Under the pieces are notes generated by a model. That model did not search any database. It was not told the origin of the DNA and saw only the letters and a list, made by a program, of their open reading frames with translations. A DNA stretch of 64,000 bases from Heliocidaris tuberculata (lineage: Eukaryota > Echinodermata > Echinoidea > Camarodonta > Echinometridae): the NCBI GenBank assembly GCA_025618425.1, contig CM046836.1, forward strand, positions 10,143,004-10,207,003, given 5' to 3'. How positions within the stretch are numbered: position 1 is the stretch's first letter; every line of letters begins with the position of its first letter. Positions 35,781-48,265 of this stretch are shown here, in pieces. Made by a program: the position numbers and the translations under genes.

Positions 35781-36030
35781 CATGACATCAAAGATAAAGT
35801 CAATACTGTTGCTTCTGATTTAACAAAGAAACAATATTGCTCTTATTTAATTTTTTGTATACAAAGTTAAATATTTTCTCAAAAATTACATTTGTAGATA
35901 ATGTTATAGCCACTTGCATGTCTGTTTGCCAAATGTACATATATAGAGTTTTTTTTTTTAAAGTAGCTTACTTTTTATCTTACACACTATCATCATTTTA
36001 CTATAAATTGTAACATGTACTATGAAATAC

Positions 36031-36150
<120 letters not shown>

Positions 36151-38700
36151 CAAAGTTTTCCTTGGCAGTTTTAAAGTAAGTAAACAAGCACCCTTCCATG
36201 ATAGCAGTTTTTATCACTTAGATCACTAAGCGCCATTTGGAAAATGGGGCCCTACTTCTTAGGGTGCTCAATGAAATACGACCTTCAGGCATGTGAAAGA
36301 CACAGTGCTGTCTTTCTTAGATATGAACGTAGTCTATGGTGTATTGTGTGGAAGAAAACTGTACCCTACAGATTTAGTGTTTGAGTAGTATTGTTGTGTT
36401 GAAAATGCATTGTGATCGACACCTACACTTCTTGAATTTCATGTCGCAAGACCTTTTCTTTCTTTTTTGGGCTATCATCGATGGTGCTGAAACTAGTTAT
36501 TCACATTGTCTGCCCATCCATTTGAACATATTTTTATAATAATAATGATGATAATACATAACACTTATTCAGTGTTTGATACAACATTGCTATGCTATAT
36601 TATCTAACTAACTTCAGTATTAATATAACTATTGCTGTGTTCATATGAATCTGTAGATTGTGGCAATCATTAGGTCAAAGGTTGAAGGTCATGGGTCAAT
36701 TTACAATGAAATAATACCTGTGTCTGAAGTTTGTTGAGGTACGCTTTCACTATGTATAGAGATGCAGTTTAGGTTAACTCATAAGATTGGAAGTTGTTAA
36801 CCAAAGATCATCAATTAATTCAAATTTCACATGTTGCAAGCAGTAATAAAGATTATTTTTGTATATAGGTAGGTCTAAGTTTGTTGTAGATTATGAATGA
36901 TAAAAGATTAGATTGATATTGGAGGTTCTTTGATTTATTCTATGTTTTTTGGTTGTCGTTATTGAAAAGGAACAACTAATTTTTGTTGTTAGCTTCCATT
37001 CTGCATGCACAGGACTCTGTGACAGGAGAGTGTATGACTTTCAAAAGAATCCGGAAAAAGATGAAATTCAGTAGCAGTGAATTCATCCCTTTAGTTCAAA
37101 CATTGGGTAGAAATCCATGAAACTCAATTTGCAATGGACTGAGTGCATTGATATAGACTCTGCCCATCGTACATGTACGCACACAGAGTATCGCTTTCCA
37201 TGTGTACGATACACTATGCGGCGCAACGTCTTCTCTCTCTCCTTCTCTCTCTCCTTCTCTATCCCTTCCTCACCCCTTTCGTTGTACCAAACAAGCCCTA
37301 TGCATGCACTGCATACAAGACCACCTAGCCAGGCATCTAGCTATTCTCCCATCTCTGAAAGCAGTTTGTGTATCCCTGTACAAACACACTGAGATATATA
37401 CCCACACTTCCATTCATCATTCATACACACACTGGCAGCATGCATACAAGTCAAGTCTTCGCCCTCGCCCACGCACGTGTACGCTTCTGCTAACCTCTAG
37501 ACTCGTGCATTCACTCTCTCCTTCTTTCAGCTTCTCTCTCTCTTTTTTTCTCCATCTCCATATTTCTATACATCTCTATTTGTAGACATCTGTATCTCCA
37601 TGTATCTCATTTTCTTTTTATCTTAACACCCTTATTCTTGCACCCTATTTTGTTTCTTTTACTTTTATTTTGCTGTCTCTGTTTATCATCTGTGTTGTTT
37701 TTATTTTCATCTCTGAAAATTTATCTGTCTTCCCCTTCTGCGTCCTTGTATCCAAATTCTCTCTCTCTCTCTCTCTCTCTGTCAAGCTTGCTCCCTTTTT
37801 TTTTTATTGTGGCATATATGCATGTATTTTTACCATGATATACTTGCTTTTTTTCTCCCTCATTTTGATTCCTCATTCCCTCTATTTTTATGTGATACTG
37901 ATTTTACTGCAGGTTATGTACACACAGTGGTGTAAGCTCTGTCGTGGCTTTCTGTAATCTATAAATCAAAACTTATAAACAACGTATTGTGATCTCTCTC
38001 TCTCTCTCTCCCCCTCTGTTGATCCAAAAGCAGTGAGGAGCACATTCGTGAGAGACGTACTTCTCTGATTAGCATACACTGACATTTCCAACACATTCGA
38101 TATCGCTTTCATCGTCTGTTACGCCGATGTCATGCGGGCAGTAAACAGGAGACCATATGCCCTGCTATTATGACACATTGACGGGCTGCAGCCCCTCGTA
38201 AAATGTCAAGTACAGGAGACAAATTGGGAACATAATAAATCATTCATTACCTGAGCATTTCTTATCATATCACTACATGTAGTGATATGTAGTGATAACC
38301 AGTGTCAAAAGAAGCTCATTTTGTGCTGACTGACTGGTGTGAATATAATGTCTAGAGAGAAATCAAAGAGTGGTTCGTTTTGTTTTGTAGTCGGAATGCA
38401 TCAATTGCCCCTCTTTTTTCTTGCCTGTGGCCATAAAGTGACTCAATTCCTGCTAAGTGCACTCTACAAGTACTCATACAACTCATCAAAACATTTCCCT
38501 ATGTATGAAATTGTAATCATTTCTCATCATGGCTTCGTGATTCATACGTGTGCCTCCGAATGTCAAGGCAATAGAATTTTCTTCATTCTCCACAGTTAGG
38601 CTGTGCAATTGTAAATCATTTGATCACTTTTAGTGTTTATAATAGCCTACAGTTTGTGCATTTCTGTACTTCAGTTAACAGTTTGATAATTCTATGTTTA

Positions 38701-39108
38701 CCCTTTCAAGACAATTGACCACATTTCGTGTTTGGCTCAATAACTTTTGATTCAGAGCTCTAAAAAATATACCAGATGCATGAGTAGAAAGAGCAAAAAT
38801 TTCTGCACAAACTATATCCATTTTTGTTGCATGACCGTATTGAGTTTGATGCCAGAAATTTAAAAATTGAGAATAAGCTTTAAAATCCTTTAATTTGCAA
38901 CACGTTGAGAGGTTCAAAATCATTGTTTTTTTAATTCAAAATTGGCAATTTTTCAACTTTTCAACAAAATTATTTACCATGAATATTGTTTTCAAAGACA
39001 TACACCTTATTAGAACCATATAGCACTAAAAGAAAAATATTATTGCTGCCAATTTGAAGAACAAAATGTGATCAATTTAGCCCTTAAATAATTCCTGTCC
39101 TGAAAGGG
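38701..39108 (-). mobile_element. TTAA element family C, reverse copy
   Basis: It starts CCCTTTCAAGACAATTGACC and ends ATTCCTGTCCTGAAAGGG before TTAA at 39109-39112. The left flank is TTTA, a mutated TTAA. 408 bp, collinear with the reverse complement of 23283-23691. Confidence 0.9.
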
Positions 39109-39259
39109 TTAATAGCATCATAAAGTGAAACTTGTCTATAAAGACCATTCAAGGGAGACTTGTAGTTTTTATGGGCAGATGGTTTTAAAGTTGAAATTCC
39201 TTTCATACATGTCTTAGAGTCTTTCTGTACAGGTGATTTCTAAAACAGGTTAGAATCAT

Positions 39260-39514
39260 TGGTCCGTATTCTGAACTCCAGTTTAACTTAAACCATGGTC
39301 TAAGTGTGGTTTAAACCCAGTCTAAACCTGCCCTTTAAACCGAAGTTTTAGAATATCACATTCTGATCTCCGGTTTAATTTAAACTCCAGCCTAGTGTGG
39401 TTTAACTTTGTACAGAAATTAAGACTGGACTTGCAGTTTAAGTCACTTTTAATTAAAGCTCTGGTTTAACTTAGACTGGAGTTTAAGTTAAACCAGAGTT
39501 CAGAATATGGGCCA
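39260..39514. mobile_element. Foldback element with repeated GGTTTAA motifs
   Basis: TGGTCCGTATTCTGAACTCC-type left end pairs with GAGTTCAGAATATGGGCCA at the right. Multiple GGTTTAA/TTAAACC motifs inside give several alternative stem pairings. Confidence 0.8.
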
Positions 39515-40145
39515 TTGAGTGTATCATTAGGTATATATGCTCTATACATTGCAGCCTTATAGATGTGAACTCACTTTGTGATGTAATGCAATCGCTGCTG
39601 CACTCAGCTCTCAAAACCTGGTAATTTATGTTCACTAGCACTTGTTTGTCAGAAAGGAGGTGTGTGGGTGGATAAATCTTCTCTTTTTCAATATTTTGTG
39701 ACAGTGGGAAGACAGAAAGAGACTGACAGATGTGTTTAAGATTGAAACCTTACTGAGATACATGTATTTACACAAAATATAGACATGTATAGGCGTACAA
39801 TCATAAAGTGGTGTTTTATAGGGAGATTGATAATAAACCTCTCTGTATATTAAAGGACCAGTTTGAACATGCAGTTCACTTTAATGTAGAAGAATTACAG
39901 ATTGAAATATTCTGCTTGTCCAGCTAGGCAAGTACAGATTTGAGTATAATGAAAGATTTCTTACAAATGTAGTAAAGACAATAACATGCAAAAACACTGC
40001 AGAGGAAATTACAAAGTGGTTAGATCATCAAAAAGTTACAAAACCTAAAGATAAATGATCCTTTACAAAATGCAGACTACCATAAATAAGACAAATAGAT
40101 ATTACAATGACAATTACAAAGACACATAAAACAGCAGTTATTTGA

Positions 40146-40683
40146 AGGTAAAGTCCACCCTGATTACATGTTGGTTTTCAAAGAAGCAGAAAAATTAAAG
40201 AAATAGATTAGTGAAGGTTTGAGCAAAATCTGATAAGAAATAAGAGAGTTACGAATTTTTGACGTTGTAAGCAATCAAACACAAATTGGCAACTCTGTGA
40301 CGTATCTTACGAGCTCCTCTCCCATTTGCCCTGTACCCCCAAAATAATTGATTTCTATTTTCTCTCTAGAAACTATTCAATCATACATGCACCTGAGATA
40401 TAATCATTGCTCATATGTTTTTACACAAAACCTTATGAAACAAATCTGTTCCTTCATCAAACACTAAGAAAATGAAAATTTGTGAGATTTTCTCTACTGA
40501 GCAAATTGGAGAGCAGCTCACAAGATACGTCATGGAGTTGCCAATATCTGTTTGATTGATTACAACTTCAAAAATTCATAACTTTCTTATTTCTTATCAG
40601 ATTTTGCTCAAATTTTCACTGATCTGTTTCTCACAATTTTTTTCTTTTATTCAAATCAGTTTAATACGAGGGTGGACTTTCCC
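40146..40683. mobile_element. TTAA element family E, copy 2
   Basis: The left flank TTGA (40142-40145) is a mutated TTAA; TTAA follows at 40684-40687. The left end has AAAGTCCACCCTGATTACA and the right end GAGGGTGGACTTTCCC. The inner arms pair across most of its length. Confidence 0.85.
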
Positions 40684-41040
40684 TTAAATACTGTAAAACC
40701 CTGAACTCTCACAATATAAAAACACTTCAAGAGACATTGTAATTACTCCATGAGTCTCTTATCTTTTTCATGTTCACTGTCTGTTGTGAGTTTCTGGTTC
40801 AAATTTCCTTCATCCCCATCCAATTCTACCTGTTTCTTTTATACACATATTTTGAAAGATGCAGACAAATAAATCTTTTTTTGTATTTTCTCATGACAAT
40901 TCTAATATCGAGAGAGAGATTTGGCAATACGATTATTTTCAAAGATATATGCAAAATGAAAAGGGGGTGAATAACTGCCTCACATATCAGGCATTGCATT
41001 CTGATGTAAACATTGTCAATTATTTATCGTTCAGGCTTAA

Positions 41041-41529
41041 AGGGGGTACCCAATGCTGAAACAATGTTAGTTCATTTAAAAGATCACGATTTTATTAGCA
41101 GAAAATCATCTGCCTTAAGTTTTTTTAAAATTCGTGTTGCCAGAAAAATCCCCGAAATATGGTAAGACTTTAGGATATTTTGGCCCCTCAGCTGTGTCCC
41201 AATTTCAGCTAGGTAACCACAATGACGTCAAAGTGGTTACCTTGTCGCGCAATTATAGCAAAATGCGCGCAAGGTGTAATGCATTTTGTACAGTCTAGCG
41301 CGCAACACATCTGCAATACGCGAACCTGGGTAACCACTTTGACGTCATTGTGGTTACCTAGCTGAAATTGGGACACAGCTGAGGGGCCAAAATATCCTGA
41401 AATCTTACCATATTTCGGGGATTTTCTGGCAACACGAATTTAAAAAAAAATTTAAGGCAGATGATTTTCTTCTAATAAAATCATGATCTTTTAAATGAAC
41501 TAACAATGTTTCAGCATTGGGTACCCCCT
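41041..41529 (+). mobile_element. 489-bp TTAA foldback element family A, copy 1
   Basis: TTAA lies at 41037-41040 and 41530-41533; the ends are AGGGGGTACCCAATGCTG and its inverse. The arms of about 200 bp are nearly perfect complements. The asymmetric loop is about 90 bp with GCGCGC-type motifs. TGACGTCA occurs once in each arm (41223-41230, 41340-41347). The second copy is 58014-58502. Confidence 0.95.
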
Positions 41530-41770
41530 TTAATGTTCTTTCCCCAGCATTGTAAACATTTACAATATTTACCAGAATTAAAAGCAATCTGTGTAATAAT
41601 TCATCATTTGGAGCACTTAAGCTCTCAAGCTTGTCCCTTTCTTCCTCTGCTTGTCTGATTCTCTTGCTCTGTCTCTCTTTCCTTCTATCTCTCTCTATCT
41701 CTTTCAATCTTACTCTCTTTCTTTCTCAATTTCTCACTTGCTTCTCACTTGTTCTACTTGTTCCCTTATC

Positions 41771-41934
41771 CAGGGGCAGATCCAAGAGTTTGTAAAAGAA
41801 GGGGCACAGAGCCGGAAAAGTATACAATCAAGGGGGCAATTTTTTTTCATTATGTACTTAAGGTATGCCAGTTGGGTTTCAAAAGAGGGGGCACGGCCCG
41901 GTTTTCCCCCTACATGTATGTAGATCCGCCACTG
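41771..41934. mobile_element. 164-bp hAT-type miniature element
   Basis: CAGGGGCAGATCCA at the left and TAGATCCGCCACTG at the right lie between CCCTTATC (41763-41770) and CCCTCATC (41935-41942), an 8-bp duplication with one mismatch. It sits in a CT-rich tract. Confidence 0.85.
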
Positions 41935-43107
41935 CCCTCATCTAATTTTTTCCCTTGTTCTTTCTCTCTCTTTCTCTCTCTCTGTTTCTCTTTCTCTTTC
42001 TCTCTTACATACTCCATCTATCTCCATTTTTCATTCTCTACCCGTCACTCCATCTCTGTTTTTCTCTTCCTCTGACTCCCTCTCTCTCTCTCTCACCCCT
42101 CCCCCAACTGTTGTCATGTGGAGAAGCCACCTGCCAATGTCAGCAAAAGAGTGGAACGGTTCATCCCCCTCCATCTATCATTATTCTGCCTCATTATGCT
42201 GTGTCAATGTGGATTTGTAGGAAAAAATCTGGGTGAAAGACAGCGTTACCAGTCTTATTTTCAGTATACCTACCAGACTTGATAATGCTTAATTTCATGT
42301 GAAGCTTCATTAGTAAATAATGAAGAAATGAATATTTGATTACTTGATTTCAACATATTTTCTACGCATGATTGTATCATGTCATATTCATAATAGTTAT
42401 AATTCATGATAGGAAATTGTACATGCAAAGCTTTTTTTTTTCTCTCTCTCTCTCTCTCTCTCTCAGTATTTTGAATGTTGAATTCTTTACAAATTGTGAT
42501 TCCTATGTAAGTAAAGGTCTTTCCTACTGAAATGAAATGCATCAGTTTTACATGTATTATGAAAAAGAAAATTTATATCTTAATAGACAAATAGGTAAGG
42601 ACAGAAAAAAAAAATCATATTTACATTTAGTTGCTACAAAACCTTTATGAAGGTATTGTAGGATGTTTTCTGATCAAAATTAAGATGAGTTACAAATTTC
42701 ACTGCACGTGTGCTCTTTCTACCTTTTTTTAAGAGCTGAAATATTAATCTTGGTCAAAATATACATGAGAAATGGTTCTCAAACGTAGCGACTACTTAAT
42801 GAACAATACCTGCCCAGACATATATTGCAAATGAAAAAATAATCTGCCCTGGTTGCGTTACAATTCCGTTCGCTCTCGATCAAAAGGAAGAAATGTTTTT
42901 TTCTCAAGCGAATTCGTCTCCGTTTCCATGTGCAATCATGGTGCGGGGGAATATGTAAGCTACTGTAAATAAATGGCGAATGTCAGAGGGAAATATGAGT
43001 GGGCAAAGGTGCGCAACATTTACACAGCAGCATTCTCGTTCAAGTGCTATTTTAAAAGGTGCTTCGTTGGCTGGGAAGGACAGGATATGTTGTTTACTAC
43101 AGCAATC

Positions 43108-43420
43108 AGGGAGCGAGAGAGAGAGACAGACAGACAGACAGAGTGTGTGTGAGTGCATGAGTGAACAAGAGAAACCGAGAGAGAGAGAGAGAGAGAGAGT
43201 GTGTGTGTGTGTGAGTGAGTGAGCAAGACAGAAATACAGAGAGAGAGAGAGAGGGGGGGGAGAGAGAAAATGAGATAGATGGGAATAGAGTGAGGGGAGA
43301 GATATGAAACAGAAGAGAAAGAGAGAGACAATATAACAAAAGAGAAAATAGAGACAGAAAAGAGAAAAGAGCAGAGGGACAGAGACATAGACAGAAAGAC
43401 AGACTGTATGGAGAGAAATA
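43108..43420. repeat. GA/GACA/GTGT simple-repeat tract
   Basis: Runs of GAGAGA, CAGACAGACAGA and GTGTGTGTGTGAGTGAGTG. Open frames on both strands here are low-complexity artefacts. Confidence 0.95.
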
Positions 43421-44058
43421 TAGACACTAGGCAGTTTTTATGACTTTACCACATACATGTAAAGTGGTTCAAATAGTATTGTATTTTCCTTGTTTATCCA
43501 TCTATATATTTATGCTCAAATTCTCTTTTTTTCATAGGGAGATGTAGAATGTTTCTCAAGGTGTTTTTCCTAAAATGCCCTCTCCAACTACCCCGCCCAA
43601 GGACAAATATAAAAGAAATTCTTGTGCATATGTTTGAGCCAGTTTGTTTAATGCACTCCCTTGTAATGCTCAGATGTGTACATCCCTTTATCAGTTTAAA
43701 AAAAAAAAACCTATGCAAAGCTTTAATTCTGGACTCAATGAAATTATAACATTGCTATTCAAATGTGTACATTTTATAATACCATTGATTCACTTACCAT
43801 AAATAATTTCTGTCATGAAAGGGTCAACTTGGTCCTCTGATCTATGAAAGACAAAGGGTCAACCCCTACTTTCCATTTAAATCACTGTTATCACTTATCA
43901 GATAAATAAATTTTTAAAAACCTATTTGACATGAATTGAAAATGAGAAATTAGTTTTTCTGTTTTATCAGGACATGAGTTCAGCTTTTACTTTCTTGTTC
44001 TCTCATCACCTCTCATTCTTTCTCTTCTCACCCTATCATCATATTGATATCATTGCAG

Positions 44059-44178
44059 ATCTGGGATACAGCAGGCCAGGAGAGGTTTCGGAGCGTCACG
44101 CATGCATACTACAGAGATGCCCATGCACTTCTACTACTCTTCGATGTCACAAATAGGCAGTCATTTGAGAATATACGG
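44059..44178 (+). CDS. Rab26: Rab26/Rab37-like GTPase, switch II exon
   Basis: A 120-base exon of 40 codons in phase 0, from the acceptor CATTGCAG to the donor GTAAAT. It begins I-W-D-T-A-G-Q-E, the G3/switch II motif (window residues 52-59) whose glutamine takes part in GTP hydrolysis, followed by the Rab motif R-F-R-S-V-T and AYYRDA with its paired tyrosines. It continues [12 protein letters not shown] and ends S-F-E-N-I-R. The -HA- after YYRDA matches RAB26; the IW at the start and NIR at the end match RAB37. The donor GTAAAT is weaker than a consensus donor. No frameshift or stop is present. Confidence 0.96.
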
Positions 44179-44469
44179 GTAAATTCCTCGTTTCCATTTT
44201 ATTTGTGCTCTCTTTCTTCCTCTAAAAGGTGATAACACCAACCTTTACCGGTAATACTTTACATGATCAGCCTGTGATCCGATTTGCAAGATATTGTGAT
44301 ATCATTTCATGTGAAAACTTCATTATGTAGAGTATTATTCTTGATTGAGTGAGGTTCATTTGGTCATACTAATAGTAAATGTTAATTGCATTGTATTATG
44401 GGCCTTCCAATCAAAGAAAAGACCCTACATGTATCTGCTGCGAATGGCAGTGGATTGACCAGTCACAAG

Positions 44470-44750
44470 GGGGTCCACTTGCTATTCATAAGGACCGCTT
44501 TTCATAGAAAACCACTATTCATTTAACATGCATTATGAATAGTGGTCCTTATGAATAGTTATGAATAGTGGTCCTTCTGAATGGAAGCCCTTATGAATAG
44601 CGAGGTAATTTGTCTATGGTTTGCTCACTATGTAGAAGAACTGTTATTCATAAAAAACCGCTATTTATTGAGTCACGTGTTATGAATAGCGGTCCTTATG
44701 AATGAGTGGTCCTTATGAATAGCGGTCCTTATGACTAGCAAGGTTACCCC
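44470..44750. repeat. TATGAATAGYGGTCC short repeats in both orientations
   Basis: At least eight copies of TATGAATAG-GGTCC or the inverse GGACC-CTATTCATA are packed into 280 bases, giving several alternative hairpins. Confidence 0.85.
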
Positions 44751-45163
44751 GTCACAAGACTGTCATTAATTTGATAATATGATTTTGGCATTTTTTTTAA
44801 CTGAAAGTTCCATACTACCCTCAATTTCGATTGTCCTATAGATGCATATGACCATTGGGAACCTCAATCAGGAATTGATTTCCTATCTAATGGTATTGCA
44901 ATTGCTTCCAGCATCAGATGGCAGTCAGATCATACAGCATGCCATGAGCTTACTGCTCATTTCTTTTTTCACTTATGGCAGAGAAGAATATCATCACATA
45001 AGGCCTCCTTCGCATACATGCTGTATTTAACCACCTTAGCAATATAAAATGACATAAGCATAATGAGCTTCACATTTTTCTGTCAAAGACATGTGAATAC
45101 ACCTAGGACCATTATTGGGACAGCAACTTTTTTCACCCCACTTACCATTAATTTACATGTATT

Positions 45164-45203
45164 ATAGGGCCAAGGAGTTATCAGTGATAACTCCTTGATA
45201 GGG
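45164..45203. repeat. Short perfect hairpin
   Basis: AAGGAGTTATCA and TGATAACTCCTT are separated by one G, with GGGCC on each side. Confidence 0.8.
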
Positions 45204-45211
45204 CCATTCTC

Positions 45212-45783
45212 AGTCACGTGTGTGACCAAAATCCTGAAAAAAAATATTTGATTTAAACCTAATTTTTCAGTATCTATCTTGTAGCAGAAGTCTCTCATTT
45301 TGGATTTTTAAATACGGTCTTACCCCCAACAGACGGAGAGTAATTATTTTAATTGAGAGTACATCATTTTCTTTCAGAAGGTCAAAATTAGGTCGGTCAC
45401 TTGTGTGACCTCGCACGAAAAGGGGTCTGACTTGTTGGCAGTCATACCTACTTTTCTCATATTTCCCTCGGAGTTCAAGTTTCCACTTTTCATTGCTGTA
45501 TGACAGGATTTCTCTGTACAGTTTGAAATCAACTTTTCATTAATGATTGAACATTCTTTTCTTTTAGAAGTGAAAATTGGGTCGGTCACATGAGTGACCA
45601 CTCAAAAAAAGGGAGTCTTTAAATGTCTTTTTCTCTGTAAAAAATATGGTTGGGAAATTACATTTTTCTTGTCAAAGAAAGGAAAATCTTTTTCATGTAG
45701 AAACTGAAGAAATAAAAAAAATCAATAACATGTAATCTGATTTTCCGGCAATGAGGCAAAATGAGATGGTCACGTGTTTGACC
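45212..45783 (+). repeat. ~185-bp tandem repeat carrying GGTCAC palindromes
   Basis: Four palindromes, AGTCACGTGTGTGACC (45212), GGTCACTTGTGTGACC (45395), GGTCACATGAGTGACC (45584) and GGTCACGTGTTTGACC (45768), are spaced 183-189 bases apart. Unit-like intervening sequence (AAATTNGGTCGGTCAC, TTTCTTTYAGAAG) also repeats but is diverged. Two of the palindromes contain an E-box CACGTG. Confidence 0.8.
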
Positions 45784-46191
45784 GTTTTTTTCATCGTACA
45801 AAGAGCTGCCCTGTAGCATTCACTTTGCCACAGCAGTCTACTGCATCATATGTGAACGGGGCTTATGGTTTCAACGTTCAGATAAAAGAAAAATTGGACT
45901 TGTGCCCTTAACCACCCTGAGGACCAGAGCCAGTAGACAGGGGCACCTAGAGAAGACGATAGAGGAAAGGTTAACCTAATAACTAAGACCCAAGAACCTC
46001 TATGCTCTGTACCTCTAGGTGGGCTATGTATTGATCACAGATAACCCCATACTGTCATTTAGTGCTTGTAGGGTACCGGACAAAAGGTTACACGCGTGTA
46101 CATTTTTGCGAGCAAGATGGTCATTTGGATAATGGCTGGGTTGGGGGTGGTGCAATAGATGTGCTGGTTTAAAGGTCAAATGCAGACAGGG

Positions 46192-46279
46192 TCATCTTCG
46201 TCTCTTGAGAGCCAAAAGGGCGTTAACTCGTATAATTTTATACTGTGTTAACGCCCTTCTGTCTCATGGCAGAAGATAT
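46192..46279. repeat. Hairpin repeat copy
   Basis: GAGAGCCAAAAGGGCGTTAA pairs with TTAACGCCCTTCTGTCTC. Confidence 0.85.
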
Positions 46280-46281
46280 TT

Positions 46282-46353
46282 TCTGTTTGGAGCCAGAAGG
46301 ACGTTAACTCTGTGTTAAAGTATAGAGTTAATGCCCTTCTAGCTCCAAACAGA
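46282..46353. repeat. Hairpin repeat copy, adjacent to the previous one
   Basis: TCTGTTTGGAGCCAGAAGGA pairs with CCTTCTAGCTCCAAACAGA. Two family members lie head to tail within 165 bases. Confidence 0.9.
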
Positions 46354-47061
46354 TGATATGCAGAATAACTGTAAGTAATTAACAAAGCATGCATGGGATC
46401 TGAAGAAGCTTACAGAACAGTAGGTGAGAGCCTACCAAAACAGGCAATTTTTTTTACTGCATGTGAAAAAAAGAACTATTTCTCAACAGAGCATGCTTTA
46501 GGAGAAATTTCCCGTTTGTGCCATAATCTACTACATTCTTACTGTTATCAATTGGTTTGTCCCATTTAACATTCCACTGGTTGGTATACTCCTCCATCAC
46601 TCTCCTTTGTAAGTTTTAATCTCATTCCTTTTCTGTTTGTAATTTATCTGATTAAGTTCACTTGATGTCAAACTTCAACACTATATATAAACATTTCATG
46701 CTCACTTATGTTTTAGTTCCTGAAGATGATCTGAAATAAAAGGTTGAAAATTTGAAACTCATCATGACTCTGATCGGAGTATTATTTCTAGCATTATATA
46801 TTCCACTACGCTATTAAAACTTTTCTCCTATTTCTTGTTAAGGGCCAAGAGTAGAGATGAAGACTTTTAGTCTGACTAGCTGTAGAGATGGCGAGGCAAT
46901 CCATCTGGACATCTTTGTTGAGGCAGTCTGTGGAAATTAGATCATGCAAATAATGACATGAATTGACCATTTCCCAGAGGCTGTCAAAAGACGTGTATTC
47001 AAATAGCAATATAGCATGCACTTTGGCATGCTCCTATATAATTTGCTTGAAATAGAAGAAC

Positions 47062-47846
47062 AGGGGCGGTATTCTTAAAACTGTTTTATCTCTAATATTG
47101 TTGTATCTCCACAGTTAAAATAAAATTGGTATTCTGAAAAGTGTTGTAACTTTTGTTTTATCTTTGTTCACTCTGTGCATGATCCTAATTTACATATGCA
47201 TGCTGAAGATAATATCATGAGATAATTGGTATTCTTAAAATTATTTTATCTTCTGTTGTATCTTACCTTCCATAGTAATTACAACAAAACTTACAATAGC
47301 TTCTAGCTGTTGTATCTCATGATCTTGACAATTTTTCTAGCTCAGAATCAGACAGTAAAATGTACATGCTCGAAAAACAAGATGGAGACTGTGTGTGATT
47401 CAAGATCTCACAGAGGAGACATTTTGAAGAAATAGGTGGGATTCGATGATTTTACATCAATATGTTACTGGGTTCGAGGAGAAGGGGGTGAGCCATTTTG
47501 TTAATTAATTGCAGTCCAGTAGCGCATGGTGCATTATAAAGCGCGTAATTTAATAACTACGCCCAAAATTGATATACGCGCAAAGTGCATCCTTACGTTG
47601 GACTTAAGGGGTGCTCCTATTGGTTGACTTACCTATATAAAACCCATCTTGATTGGTAAAATGTCAAAAAATGGGCGTTTCAAAGATGATATAAAGGCAG
47701 TCCTTAGAGAGATAATATCCCCCTAAAACAATTTTCAGAATACCAACTTACAACAATATTAGCGCCGTATTATCTCCGGAAGATACAACAAAAGTTACAA
47801 AAAAATTTACTACAATTTTCCAACAATTTTCAGAATACCATCCCAG
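47062..47846. mobile_element. GTATTCT-ended element, ~785 bp
   Basis: Left end GGGGCGGTATTCTTAAAACT; the right end has TTTTCAGAATACCATCCC. TTTTCAGAATACC appears twice near the right and GGTATTCTKAAAA several times at the left, so the arms contain internal repeats. Non-coding. Confidence 0.75.
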
Positions 47847-47904
47847 GTCTGCTTTCTGATATGTAAATGAATTTATGATGTAGACATTATCAGTCTCTTT
47901 GGGT

Positions 47905-48265
47905 AGAGGTGTTGTGGTCTAATGGAAATGTCACGGGACTGTGGATCACTTGGTTCATGGTTCCAGTCCTGCCACGGCACTAATGTCCTTTGGCAAGATA
48001 TTAATCTATATTTGCCACTCTCAAACCGGGAGTTACTGGGTACCCGGTAGGATGTGAATGTCATTGTGATAGGAATAGTATATGTGGGCTTGTAAAATGG
48101 CTGCTAGACAGGAATGCTCCCCAGTGGAGTGGAGAATGTGCACTGTAAATGCAGAATTGTAAATGGAGCCCATGACCGGGTTAATAATATATTGTAAAGG
48201 GATTCGTTTTGTTATTTAACTGGAAAGATGCTGTATAAAAAGCAGGCATTATTGTTGTCATTATT
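47905..48265 (+). mobile_element. tRNA-derived SINE, longest copy
   Basis: A-box region GTGGTCTAATGG and B-box region GGTTCCAGTCC (about 47959-47969) form the tRNA-like head. It is followed by CCTTTGGCAAGATATTAATC, a body with GGGAGTTACTGGGTACCCGG, and a tail with ATTATTGTTGTCATTATT. The body phrase is shared with the SINEs at 3870 and 19077. Polymerase III transcription would run on the + strand, the same direction as the host gene. Confidence 0.8.
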
